The translations under genes and the position numbers were made by a program. 35,363 bases of DNA from Roseovarius sp. ZX-A-9 (GTDB lineage Bacteria > Pseudomonadota > Alphaproteobacteria > Rhodobacterales > Rhodobacteraceae), in the NCBI RefSeq assembly GCF_028369135.1, contig NZ_JAPWHW010000033.1, positions 1 to 35,363 on the forward strand, written 5' to 3'. Shown one piece after another: positions 7,900 to 15,691 of this stretch (positions are counted from its first letter, which is position 1; each line of letters opens with the position of its first letter). The notes below the pieces were generated by a model. The model made no database searches and was not told the DNA's origin. It saw only the letters and a program-made list of their open reading frames with translations.

Positions 7900-8650
7900 A
7901 GCATTGGAAGCGCGCGGTCTGAAAAAGGCTTTTAATGGCGTTAAGGCTGCAGATGACGTTTCGGTCGTTATCAGAAGTGGTGAAATTGTCAGCCTGATCG
8001 GTGCAAACGGGGCGGGCAAGACAACTTTCGTGAACATGGTAACGGGTTATCTGAAACCCGATAGCGGAACGATCCTGTCTCAAGGGCGCGAAATCACCGG
8101 GCTAAAACCGCGCGAGATTACACGTCTGGGCGTTTGCCGATCATTCCAGATCCCACAAGTGTTTAACGATCTTTCCCTAGAGGAGAACCTGCTCGTGGCG
8201 GTGAATGTCGCGTTGAAGGGCGCGGCCCGAAGCCATAGCCCGCTGCGCAATGCGGGAAACAGGAATGCCCGCCAGATGGCCGATGAAATTTTAGTGCGGT
8301 TCAAGCTGGAGGACTATCGCCACAACCGCGCCAATGAAGTGTCGGGAGGGACGCGAAAACTGTTGGATGTGGGCATGGCAACAATCAGCCATCCTCGTGT
8401 CCTGTTGCTGGACGAGCCAACCAGCGGCGTGGCTTCAAACGAAAAATTCGCATTTATGGACGTCGTAATGAACGCATTGGCGGATGAAGAAGTCGCCGTA
8501 ATGTTCATCGAGCACGACATGGATATCGTGCGCAGATATGCACATCGCGTCATCGTCTTTCACGAGGGCAGGGTCCTTGCCGATGGTGCAACCGAGGATG
8601 CGTTGAACCAAGATGACGTGAAACGCTATGTGACGGGGAGCGCAGCATGA
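7892..8650 (+). CDS. livG: Liv-type ABC transporter ATP-binding protein, LivG family
   Basis: A 252-residue cytoplasmic ATPase. Walker A is GANGAGKTT (residues 37-45), Walker B is VLLLDEPTSGV and the switch histidine is in IEHDMD. The ABC signature is VSGGT (150-154) instead of LSGGQ; E. coli LivG also departs from consensus here (LAYGQ). I took ATG 7892, which overlaps the end of livM by eight bases and gives the usual N-terminus; a longer open frame extends upstream but would overlap livM heavily. It forms the energising pair with LivF. Confidence 0.93.
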   Translation: MIEALEARGLKKAFNGVKAADDVSVVIRSGEIVSLIGANGAGKTTFVNMVTGYLKPDSGTILSQGREITGLKPREITRLGVCRSFQIPQVFNDLSLEENLLVAVNVALKGAARSHSPLRNAGNRNARQMADEILVRFKLEDYRHNRANEVSGGTRKLLDVGMATISHPRVLLLDEPTSGVASNEKFAFMDVVMNALADEEVAVMFIEHDMDIVRRYAHRVIVFHEGRVLADGATEDALNQDDVKRYVTGSAA

Positions 8651-9357
8651 GTAACGCATCAAAGGTCGCAAGTGAAACGATGAGCGCCGATCAATCCATG
8701 CTAACGCTAGACAATTTGGATGTGGCAATCGACTCCACGCCGATCCTGCGCGCTGTGTCACTGCAACTGCGCAAGGGTGAAATGGTCTCTTTGGTGGGGC
8801 GCAACGGGGCGGGCAAAACAACCACGCTACGCGCGATCATGGGACTACTGCCCTTGCAAGCGGGCAGTATCCGGTTGGGTAACAACATCATTTCGAACGA
8901 ACCGGCACACCGCCGCGTCGATCTTGGCATCGGCTACATGCCCGAAGACCGCCGTCTCATACCGCGCTATTCAGTAGAGGAGAACATTCTCATGTCCTCG
9001 TGGATGGGCGGGAACAAGCGCAATCGAGACAGGCTAGACGAGGTTTATACCCTTATCCCCGAGCTTAAAGGGTTTGCGCAGCGTCAGGCGCTGTCGCTTA
9101 GCGGTGGACAACAAAAGCTGGTCGCGCTGGGACGGGCGCTGTTGGCGGGACGAGATGTGCTATTGTTGGATGAACCCTTCGAAGGGGTCGCTCCGGCTCT
9201 TGTTCAACGTATCAACGAAATCATGTCTGAACTCAGTTCCCGTTCGGACCGCACGGTACTTGTTTCGGATTCCAGTATTAGCGAAGGTAACTCTTTCTAC
9301 GATAGGCATGTGTTTATAGAGCGTGGCCAAATATCGGATTTTCCTGCTGGGCATTAG
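8647..9357 (+). CDS. livF: Liv-type ABC transporter ATP-binding protein, LivF family
   Basis: A 236-residue cytoplasmic ATPase starting in an ATGA overlap with livG. Walker A is GRNGAGKTT (51-59), the signature is a perfect LSGGQ and Walker B is VLLLDEPFEGVAP. The switch region, normally VEQN in LivF proteins, reads LVSDSSIS, so neither His nor Gln is present. It is the last gene of the operon; the following 700 bases hold no recognisable gene and no clear terminator, so downstream pathway genes may have been lost when the IS21 remnant at 10064 arrived. Confidence 0.92.
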   Translation: MSNASKVASETMSADQSMLTLDNLDVAIDSTPILRAVSLQLRKGEMVSLVGRNGAGKTTTLRAIMGLLPLQAGSIRLGNNIISNEPAHRRVDLGIGYMPEDRRLIPRYSVEENILMSSWMGGNKRNRDRLDEVYTLIPELKGFAQRQALSLSGGQQKLVALGRALLAGRDVLLLDEPFEGVAPALVQRINEIMSELSSRSDRTVLVSDSSISEGNSFYDRHVFIERGQISDFPAGH

Positions 9358-10063
9358 ATTGGGATTTCTAGTGAAGTGGGGCTTTGCTAGATCATTGACG
9401 CGTGCCGGTCGTGCGCATCGTCAGGACTGTGTTGTATGGATCAGGGATTGGCTGGAACTCACCTTTATCCATGAGAATGATCATGCGAACGCCTCGAATT
9501 CGGGGCGACCGAGGTCAGTCATTTTGTTGAGAACACTGACAACGATCCGAACTTCTGTCTTCTGGTTTTTGAAGCTGCGGGCTTTCAAATTCGATCCGGT
9601 CACGCCATTCTCGCGACCAATCTGTGTAACACTCCGGCTGTCACTGTGGCCTAATTAGTCAGAATCCAGTCTGAAATTGTCCCGTTATATTAGTTGGGAT
9701 CTGTATCCTTAATTTTCATATTGTACCCCTATTTAAAGCTCGATCAGTGTCTGTGGATACATGGCGTCCAAACGGGACAGGGGATTAGGGTGGTCAGCGA
9801 GCGTCTTGCGAAACATCGCGCGTCGATTCTTCGTCCGATTCTAGAACTGGAAACGACGGGCGAGCCGATTTGTGCGGCTATCGGAGAAGCTGCCTGAGAA
9901 CTGGGTTTGACGAAAATCCACACTTGGTTGTGAATCGGCCTGCAAACGTCCCCCACACGGGCTACGCCGGGCATCTTGCCCGAAACAAGACGTTCTGTGA
10001 CGTTTTCATGTCCGGCAGTAACGAGAGTTGAGGAGCCGCTAGCTACGCGGCAAGTCTGTTGGA
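9358..10063. other. Gene-poor stretch between livF and IS21 remnant
   Basis: I recognise no complete gene in these roughly 700 bases. On the minus strand a frame with no good start runs from about 9660 to a stop at 9481 and ends KMTDLGRPEFEAFA; it has protein-like composition and may be the tail of a decayed gene, which I cannot name. A plus-strand frame ending at 9897 is also of unknown meaning. The region looks like degraded mobile-element or gene debris. Confidence 0.4.
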
Positions 10064-10411
10064 TGTCACACAGAACTGACCCATGAGGAATCTTGCTCCT
10101 GACGGGATTTTTCGGGGGTGATTGGAGTGATCGACATGGAGTTTTTGAGCGTCATTCGACGTTGGGCATTACGGGACAAGATGGCCATTCGCGAGATTTC
10201 TCGGCGGATCGGGCTGTCTCGCAACACGATCAGGAGGTATCTGCGGGCGGGCACTTTTGAGCTCAAGTTCCAGCCACCATCAAGGCCAAGCAAGCTGGAC
10301 CCGTATGCCGAGAAGCTGACAGGCTGGCTGTTGACGGAGCAGCGCAGGTCGCGCAAGGCTCTGGCGCGCCGCGAAGCAGTTGCACGCTGATCTTGTTCAG
10401 CTTGGCTATCC
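10064..10411 (+). mobile_element. IS21-family remnant (left end plus broken istA)
   Basis: TGTCACACAGAACTGACCC at 10064 has the form of an IS21-type left end, followed by a short leader and an istA frame. Homology is lost after about 10411, before the DDE core; no istB or right end follows. It differs in sequence from the IS21 remnant at 76-606, so the two come from different elements. It forms the boundary between the liv block and the aap operon. Confidence 0.65.
10136..10411 (+). pseudogene. istA: IS21-family transposase IstA, N-terminal fragment with frameshift
   Basis: The frame opens at ATG 10136 with MEFLSVIRRWALRDKMAIRE and the IstA helix-turn-helix ISRRIGLSRNTIRRYLRAG. It continues as IstA to about 10355 and then shifts frame; the expected continuation AKQLHADLVQLGY is found in another frame from 10371. 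The shifted frame ends at TGA 10388-10390. The catalytic domain is absent, so the gene is dead. Confidence 0.8.
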
Positions 10412-10486
10412 GCTGCGAGTATCGCATGATCACACCGTACCTTTGCAGGTTGCTCTCAGCGGTTCAATTTAACGTGGTAACATTGT

Positions 10487-11227
10487 TCAGTGGGCCAGGA
10501 TATTTGCCAAGAACTCACGGGTGCGTGCATTTTGTGCATTCTGAAAGAACTCTTCTGGCGGTCCCTCCTCGACGATCTCCCCGCCATCCATGAAGATCAC
10601 TCGGTCGGCCACCTGCCGCGCAAATCCCATCTCGTGGGTCACGCAAATCATGGTCATCCCATCTGAAGCCAGACCCCGCATGACGTCCAGCACCTCGTTG
10701 ATCATCTCGGGGTCCAAGGCGGAAGTAGGTTCGTCAAACAACAGGATTTTGGGCCGCATGCAAAGCGCACGCGCGATCGCGACCCTTTGTTGCTGGCCGC
10801 CAGACAATTCGCCTGGGAAACTACCCGCCTTTTCCCCGATATGGACACGCTCCAGATAGTTTTGTGCCAACGCCTCGGCATCAGCTTGCGAGGCATTACG
10901 CACCAGCATGGGGGCGAGCGCGCAGTTTTCCAGAACGGTCAGATGAGGAAACAGGTTGAAATGCTGAAACACCATACCAACCTCACGGCGGATCATGTCT
11001 ATGTTCTTGGTGTCGCCGTTCAGCTCAATCCCCAAAACGTTGATCACACCGGCTTGATGCTCTTCCAACCGATTCAGGCAACGGATCAGCGTCGACTTAC
11101 CCGACCCGGACGGTCCACAAACCACGACTTTTTCACCCTTCGTGACATGAAGATTGATTTCTTTCAGGGCGTGAAACCCACCGAAAAACTTGTTCAAACC
11201 TGTTATGCGGATGGCGTCGTCGGTCAC
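10487..11227 (-). CDS. aapP: General L-amino-acid ABC transporter ATP-binding protein
   Basis: A 246-residue ATPase of the GlnQ/AapP type. Walker A is GPSGSGKST (38-46), the signature is LSGGQQQR, Walker B is ILLFDEPTSALD and the switch histidine is in CVTHEMGFA, so all ATPase motifs are intact. No ATG is well placed; I take GTG 11227, which has GGAG at proper distance and lies just after the end of aapM, whereas the open frame could extend to 11281 into aapM. It is the last gene of aapJQMP and powers uptake by AapQ/AapM. Confidence 0.92.
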   Translation of the reverse strand: MTDDAIRITGLNKFFGGFHALKEINLHVTKGEKVVVCGPSGSGKSTLIRCLNRLEEHQAGVINVLGIELNGDTKNIDMIRREVGMVFQHFNLFPHLTVLENCALAPMLVRNASQADAEALAQNYLERVHIGEKAGSFPGELSGGQQQRVAIARALCMRPKILLFDEPTSALDPEMINEVLDVMRGLASDGMTMICVTHEMGFARQVADRVIFMDGGEIVEEGPPEEFFQNAQNARTREFLANILAH

Positions 11228-11240
11228 GCAGAAGCTCCTG

Positions 11241-12332
11241 TCAATTGGTGCCAACACGCATCCGGCGCTCAAGGTAGGCACCGTATCGCGATAGGCTGAA
11301 GACGAATACGAAATAGATCAAAGCAACGAAGATGTAGACTTCGGTATAGGCGAAGGACCATTCACCTGTTCCGAACGCGGCGCTCCCCGACGCCAATACG
11401 TCGAAGAACCCGATGATGACGATAAGCGAGGTTTCCTTGAACGTGATCACCAGCTGGTTGATGGTTGGGGGCAGCGCATTGCGAAATGCCTGTGGCAGGA
11501 TGATACGCGTCACCCGATGGAAATAACTGAGGCCGAGCGCCTTGGCTGCCTCGTCCTGACCGCCGGGGAGGGATTGGATGCCACCGCGAATGATCTCGGC
11601 CTGATAGACCGCGTAGAATAATGCGAATCCCAGGATCACCCGCCAGATCTTGTCGCCCAGCAACCAGCCCGGCAGCACGAAAGGCAGGATAAGGGCGGCA
11701 GTAAACAGGATCGTCACCAGCGGAAGTGACCGTACACAGTCAATGACAATCGCCGCCCCCCCCGAGACCACAGGCAGGGGTGAGCGGCGCAGCAGGGCCA
11801 ACGCAATGGCCAGCGGCATACCGATCAGCACACACGTGACGAAAAAGAATGCGGTCAACGTCAGACCGCCCCATTCGCTGGGTGCAATCACGGACATGCC
11901 GAATATGCCGCCACGCATCAGCAAGAAGAACCCGATGAATCCGATGACCCAGATCAGAGTAAGGCGTAGCGCCGTCCAGAAGGTCGGTAGACAGGACATC
12001 ACGACGATCACGACCAACAGCACACAGGCAAGGCTGGAACGCCATTGTTCCTGGTATGGAAACAACCCGAACAGTATCAGACGCCAGCGTTGCTGAATGA
12101 CGGCCCAACACGCTCCGTCGACGCCACGGCAAACTTCGGATGTGCCATCGGGCGTCGTCCAAATCGCATTGAACACGGCCCAGTCCAGAACATGATAGGC
12201 CAGATATGCCAGAACCGTCAGCGTAACGGTCGAGATGACACTATCTAGCGGAGTGCGAAAGAAGCGCTGAACCAGACGAGCGCCCAGCGCTGGGTGCTGG
12301 TTTGGCAGTGGGGATGATTTTTCGTTAGCCAC
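11241..12332 (-). CDS. aapM: General L-amino-acid ABC transporter permease
   Basis: A 363-residue inner-membrane protein, with the long N-terminal extension typical of AapM compared with simple HisM-type permeases. The permease domain in the C-terminal half includes the EAA coupling loop (GGQDEAAKALGLSYFHRVTRIILPQA). The start is GTG at 12332, overlapping the end of aapQ by eight bases, so translation is likely coupled. It forms the channel with AapQ. Confidence 0.92.
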   Translation of the reverse strand: MANEKSSPLPNQHPALGARLVQRFFRTPLDSVISTVTLTVLAYLAYHVLDWAVFNAIWTTPDGTSEVCRGVDGACWAVIQQRWRLILFGLFPYQEQWRSSLACVLLVVIVVMSCLPTFWTALRLTLIWVIGFIGFFLLMRGGIFGMSVIAPSEWGGLTLTAFFFVTCVLIGMPLAIALALLRRSPLPVVSGGAAIVIDCVRSLPLVTILFTAALILPFVLPGWLLGDKIWRVILGFALFYAVYQAEIIRGGIQSLPGGQDEAAKALGLSYFHRVTRIILPQAFRNALPPTINQLVITFKETSLIVIIGFFDVLASGSAAFGTGEWSFAYTEVYIFVALIYFVFVFSLSRYGAYLERRMRVGTN

Positions 12333-13494
12333 GGTTTTGCGTGCCCCGGATCGCGATTGCGCGATTTATCTGGTTGAAGGTGAATGAGATGGCATTGTTC
12401 ATGATTAGGAAGGCAAGCATTAGGATTCCAATCAGCTCGAACGTCTGACCGCTTTGATTTATGGACACGCTGATCACGGCAAACAGATCGGTGTATCCCA
12501 CTGCAATGCCCAATGTCGTCGCCTTAAACAGCCAGACATATTGATTGGTCAGAGATGGCAGCACGGCACGAAAGGCCAGCGGCAAGCGGATGCGGGTAAA
12601 TATATGCCACGCCGAAATCCCCAGGCTCTGCGCCGCCTCGGTTTGGCCCCGGCTGACGGATTGCAGCCCCGCGCGCACAATCTCGGAGATATAAGCGCCG
12701 CCATACAGCGTGATCGCGATCATCAGCGCGGACATTTCCGGCGGTAACGAAATGCCACCCCGAAAGTTCAGCCCCTTGACCTGCGGCACTGTCACAAAGC
12801 TGGTTTCTGGGATACGTCCCTGTATCAAGGCAACCACGACCACCACGCCACATACCGTCCAGACTCCCCGGCGCAGCGCTTTGCGTCGCCCGACAGCGAT
12901 CTGCGCGCCGCGCCGCGATCGTCCAATCCACAACGACAGGATAAGCCCGGCGACAATCGACGCCATTGCAATGGCTATTGCCCAGCCGTGCACATTGATC
13001 CAGGGCAGGAAAAAGCCGCGCGACGTCAGGAATACCCCGGCAAACGGATTGATCGCCTCGCGCGGCGACGGCAGGTTCGTGACGATACTGTACCAGAATA
13101 TCGCTTGCAGGATCAGCGGCACGTTTCGAAACGTCTCTACATAGATAGCACCGAGCAGCCGCAGGCTTTCATTGCTCGCGGTTCGCAACATCGCAACGCT
13201 CAACCCGACGATGTTGGCCAGAACGATACCGATGGTGCCCAGTAGCACCGTATTGACGATGCCCACAGTGATAAGCCGCCCATAGCTGGAATTCGACGAA
13301 TACTCGATGACCGAGAACCCGATATTGAACCCGGTGCTGCGTTCCAGAAAACCAAAACCAGCACTCATGCCCTGCGCGCTGATGTTCTTGGACGCTACGC
13401 TTACTGCAGCAATCAGGACACCGATTACGGCCAGTACGAACAGCACCTGAAACAAGATGCCTCTAAATTTTGCGTTTCGCAGAAGCGTGAGCAT
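12325..13494 (-). CDS. aapQ: General L-amino-acid ABC transporter permease
   Basis: A 389-residue inner-membrane protein with an N-terminal membrane segment, a long periplasmic region and a C-terminal permease domain carrying the EAA loop (SRGQTEAAQSLGISAWHIFTRIRLPLA). The start is ATG 13494; a TTG three codons upstream (13503) is also open. The gap to aapJ contains a perfect hairpin. It is the partner of AapM. Confidence 0.92.
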   Translation of the reverse strand: MLTLLRNAKFRGILFQVLFVLAVIGVLIAAVSVASKNISAQGMSAGFGFLERSTGFNIGFSVIEYSSNSSYGRLITVGIVNTVLLGTIGIVLANIVGLSVAMLRTASNESLRLLGAIYVETFRNVPLILQAIFWYSIVTNLPSPREAINPFAGVFLTSRGFFLPWINVHGWAIAIAMASIVAGLILSLWIGRSRRGAQIAVGRRKALRRGVWTVCGVVVVVALIQGRIPETSFVTVPQVKGLNFRGGISLPPEMSALMIAITLYGGAYISEIVRAGLQSVSRGQTEAAQSLGISAWHIFTRIRLPLAFRAVLPSLTNQYVWLFKATTLGIAVGYTDLFAVISVSINQSGQTFELIGILMLAFLIMNNAISFTFNQINRAIAIRGTQNRG

Positions 13495-13523
13495 GATGTC
13501 CAAATTTTTTGAATAATGGTTGA

Positions 13524-13551
13524 GGCGGCTTCAACCAGGCCAGAAGCCGCC
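13524..13551 (-). terminator. Intercistronic hairpin between aapJ and aapQ
   Basis: GGCGGCTTC (13524-13532) and GAAGCCGCC (13543-13551) pair perfectly around a 10-base loop. On the minus strand no T-run follows directly, so message protection or partial termination after aapJ is more likely than full termination. Confidence 0.65.
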
Positions 13552-13590
13552 CCCTAGTTTACTGCACCCCGGCTTGCAGTGGAGATCCCG

Positions 13591-14622
13591 TCAGTCCAGG
13601 ATCAGCGAGAAGTGGACGCCGCCATCGCGCACCAATGCGTTGACGCCCCGCTCCAACTTGTAGATCGAGCCTGCACCGATGTTGCGGTCCCAGATTTCGC
13701 TGTAATTTCCCTGCTCCTTGATCATGTTATAGACCCAATCATCGCTCAGCCCGAAAACCTCGCCGATACCGGGCGTCGTGCCCAGCAGCTTGGCCACACT
13801 GGCGGACGGCGGGTTGGCGCGTACCTCGTCAACATTCTCGCGCGTGATGTTTTCTTCTTCGGCCATGATCAGAAACGAAAGCATCCAGTTGTTTATATCG
13901 GACCAGTTGGCGTCGCCCTGACGGGTGGCAATCCCCACCGGTTCCGCGGCGATCGTGCCAGGTACGATCATGAAATCATCAGGGTTCGCGGCTTCGGTTT
14001 CCTTGAACACCGCCAGCTGCAGATCCCAATCCATGATCGCGTCACACCGACCAGCCTCAAACGCCGCCTTCATTTCTTCGGTGCGCTCGAACGGAACAAC
14101 CTTAAGAGAATAGTCGTTGGATTCCGAATGCGCCGCAAAATAGCGCTCGAACGTGGTGCCAGCCTGAAGGCAGATTGTGCCGCCGTCCAAATCTGACGGC
14201 TTCTCCACCCCCAGTTTGGTGTGCGTCATGTAATTGACCGAGTTCAACATGTAGGGGCGCGTGAACGCAAGGCCCACTTCGGTGTCCCGGCTGAGGGTCA
14301 CGCCGGTCGTCTTGATGATGACATCCACGTCTCCCGACTGCAGCGATGGCCAACGCTGTGCCCAGCTTAGCGGAACAATCTCAAGATGCCCTTCGGACGT
14401 CCCAAACAGGCCAGCCGACAGTGCGCGACACAGATCAATGTCAAAACCGCTCCAGTTGCCCTGGTCGTCAATCTCGGTCATGCCGAGATACGAACCGTTG
14501 TGTCCCGTACAGTTCAGCGCTCCGCGTTCAAGGACGGTTTTCAGCGTATCACCAGAGTCCGCGATTGCAGCGCTGGACCAAAGCATGGTCGCAAGTGCGG
14601 CCAACATACTAGAATTCTTCAT
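13591..14622 (-). CDS. aapJ: General L-amino-acid ABC transporter binding protein
   Basis: A 343-residue periplasmic binding protein (SBP_bac_3 family), matching the usual AapJ length. A signal peptide (KNSSMLAALATMLWSSAAIA) is followed by DSGDTLKTVLERGALNCTGHNGSYLG, the typical AapJ mature start. The motif FDIDLCRALSAGLFG and the later ERTEEMKAAFEAGRCDA segment are characteristic. I chose ATG 14622 because GGGGAAAA precedes it and it begins the signal peptide; the frame remains open to 14658. It is the first gene of aapJQMP and probably binds a broad range of L-amino acids. It is divergent from the decarboxylase/dehydrogenase cluster, sharing a regulatory region of about 340 bases. Confidence 0.93.
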   Translation of the reverse strand: MKNSSMLAALATMLWSSAAIADSGDTLKTVLERGALNCTGHNGSYLGMTEIDDQGNWSGFDIDLCRALSAGLFGTSEGHLEIVPLSWAQRWPSLQSGDVDVIIKTTGVTLSRDTEVGLAFTRPYMLNSVNYMTHTKLGVEKPSDLDGGTICLQAGTTFERYFAAHSESNDYSLKVVPFERTEEMKAAFEAGRCDAIMDWDLQLAVFKETEAANPDDFMIVPGTIAAEPVGIATRQGDANWSDINNWMLSFLIMAEEENITRENVDEVRANPPSASVAKLLGTTPGIGEVFGLSDDWVYNMIKEQGNYSEIWDRNIGAGSIYKLERGVNALVRDGGVHFSLILD

Positions 14623-14648
14623 TCGTCGTTTTCCCCGTTTTGGACCCT

Positions 14649-14665
14649 GTGATGTCAATCATCAC
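14649..14665. promoter_or_regulatory. Inverted repeat just upstream of aapJ
   Basis: GTGATG-TCAAT-CATCAC lies 27 bases before the aapJ start, in the position of an operator or leader hairpin. Confidence 0.35.
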
Positions 14666-14754
14666 ATCAAGCCAATTTATTCAGTCGACGCGAAACCCCC
14701 AAAATACCGCAATATACTGGTTTTATTAAATAAAGATTCCGGTACCTCTGTGTT

Positions 14755-14770
14755 TGTCTACATGTGGACA
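14755..14770. promoter_or_regulatory. Imperfect palindrome in the aapJ/decarboxylase divergent region
   Basis: TGTCTACATGTGGACA is palindromic except for one symmetric pair of positions. It lies mid-way in the shared upstream region and could be an operator; the binding protein is unknown. Confidence 0.3.
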
Positions 14771-14802
14771 CGCGTCGATCTCAGTTCAGTGAGTGTCACC
14801 AT

Positions 14803-14842
14803 GTTCTATTTGGGACTAAAAATCAAGTTCCATTTGGAACTT
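14803..14842. promoter_or_regulatory. Tandem palindromic operator candidates (GTTCYATTTGGRAC)
   Basis: A perfect palindrome AAGTTCCATTTGGAACTT (14825-14842) is preceded by a degenerate copy GTTCTATTTGGGAC (14803-14816), with the two cores 24 bases apart. Two related, regularly spaced sites point to cooperative binding of a dimeric regulator, possibly the MarR protein encoded at 16511. They lie 120-160 bases before the first decarboxylase gene. Confidence 0.5.
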
Positions 14843-14961
14843 CTTTAAGCTTGTGCTAGAGAGGGCATGACCCTGTGCCGCATCGCGCAGACCGGCCACC
14901 CTGTTCGCCCGAATTATATGGGCAGAGCGACCCTCTTACGTTTGGAAATCGGGATCAAACC

Positions 14962-15684
14962 ATGACTATGCCTTTTGCCACGCCACATGCCGCGCCTCTC
15001 TATGCTGCGCTGCCTTATCACTATCGGAACGTCACCAAGATCAGCGCTTATTGCCGCTGCGACCCCAAAGGACTGCGCCAGTTTCTGCCGCCTGACTTCG
15101 AGGTCGTCGGCGACGTCTGCGAGCTTTTCATCATGGAAGCGCCCGACGCCGGACCATTGGGTAGCTACAACGAGGCGGGGCTCGTCATTCCGGCGCGTTA
15201 TGGCGACCTCATCGGCGCACATGTTGCCCTTGAATACGTTGAAACGGATGATTCTATGGCCGCTGGCCGCGAGATCTGGGGCTATCCTAAAAAGCTGGCT
15301 GACGTCCCGATGACAGTCACTGGTAACGCCGTGTCAGCTCAAGTGATCCGCAGGGGCGTGCAGTTGATGGGAATGGATTTCACTCCGGGCGGTAACGCTA
15401 TTGAAAAGCCAGTGATGCAGCCTCGGCTACAGGTCCGGAGCTTTCCGGCGGCGGATGGTCCGCTGCCTGATTGCTATCAGATCATTTCAAATCAGGTCAC
15501 CGGATTTGTCCTCCATGACAGCATCTTTGGAACCGTGGATTTGAAAGTCGTAAGCGGACCGCAGGACCCGTTGGAGGATCTTGGTGTGATCGAGGTGCTT
15601 GGCGCAGAACTCAGCCGCTATGATTTTCTTCTCGGATATGGCGAAGTCGTAAAAGACCTCTCCCCCAGCAAGACCAAGGGATAA
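14962..15684 (+). CDS. Acetoacetate decarboxylase-family protein (first paralogue)
   Basis: A 240-residue cytoplasmic protein of the ADC family (acetoacetate decarboxylase is about 245 residues). The Schiff-base motif is present: AAGREIWGYPKKLADV, with Lys110 and Lys111 in the place of the catalytic lysine and its neighbour. Classical members decarboxylate acetoacetate to acetone; other members act as aldolase/dehydratases on keto acids, so the reaction is open. I chose ATG 14962 (GGGA upstream; ATG 14968 is also possible). It is followed eight bases later by a short-chain dehydrogenase. A paralogue with the same lysine motif lies three genes on. A beta-keto acid made by the dehydrogenase would be a logical substrate (inferred). 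Confidence 0.85.
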   Translation: MTMPFATPHAAPLYAALPYHYRNVTKISAYCRCDPKGLRQFLPPDFEVVGDVCELFIMEAPDAGPLGSYNEAGLVIPARYGDLIGAHVALEYVETDDSMAAGREIWGYPKKLADVPMTVTGNAVSAQVIRRGVQLMGMDFTPGGNAIEKPVMQPRLQVRSFPAADGPLPDCYQIISNQVTGFVLHDSIFGTVDLKVVSGPQDPLEDLGVIEVLGAELSRYDFLLGYGEVVKDLSPSKTKG

Positions 15685-15691
15685 CAGAAGG

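Noticed and set aside
9694..9897. 67-residue plus-strand frame after livF
   Set aside because: Its tail (RPILELETTGEPICAAIGEAA) looks somewhat protein-like, but there is no ribosome site, and I cannot place it in any family.
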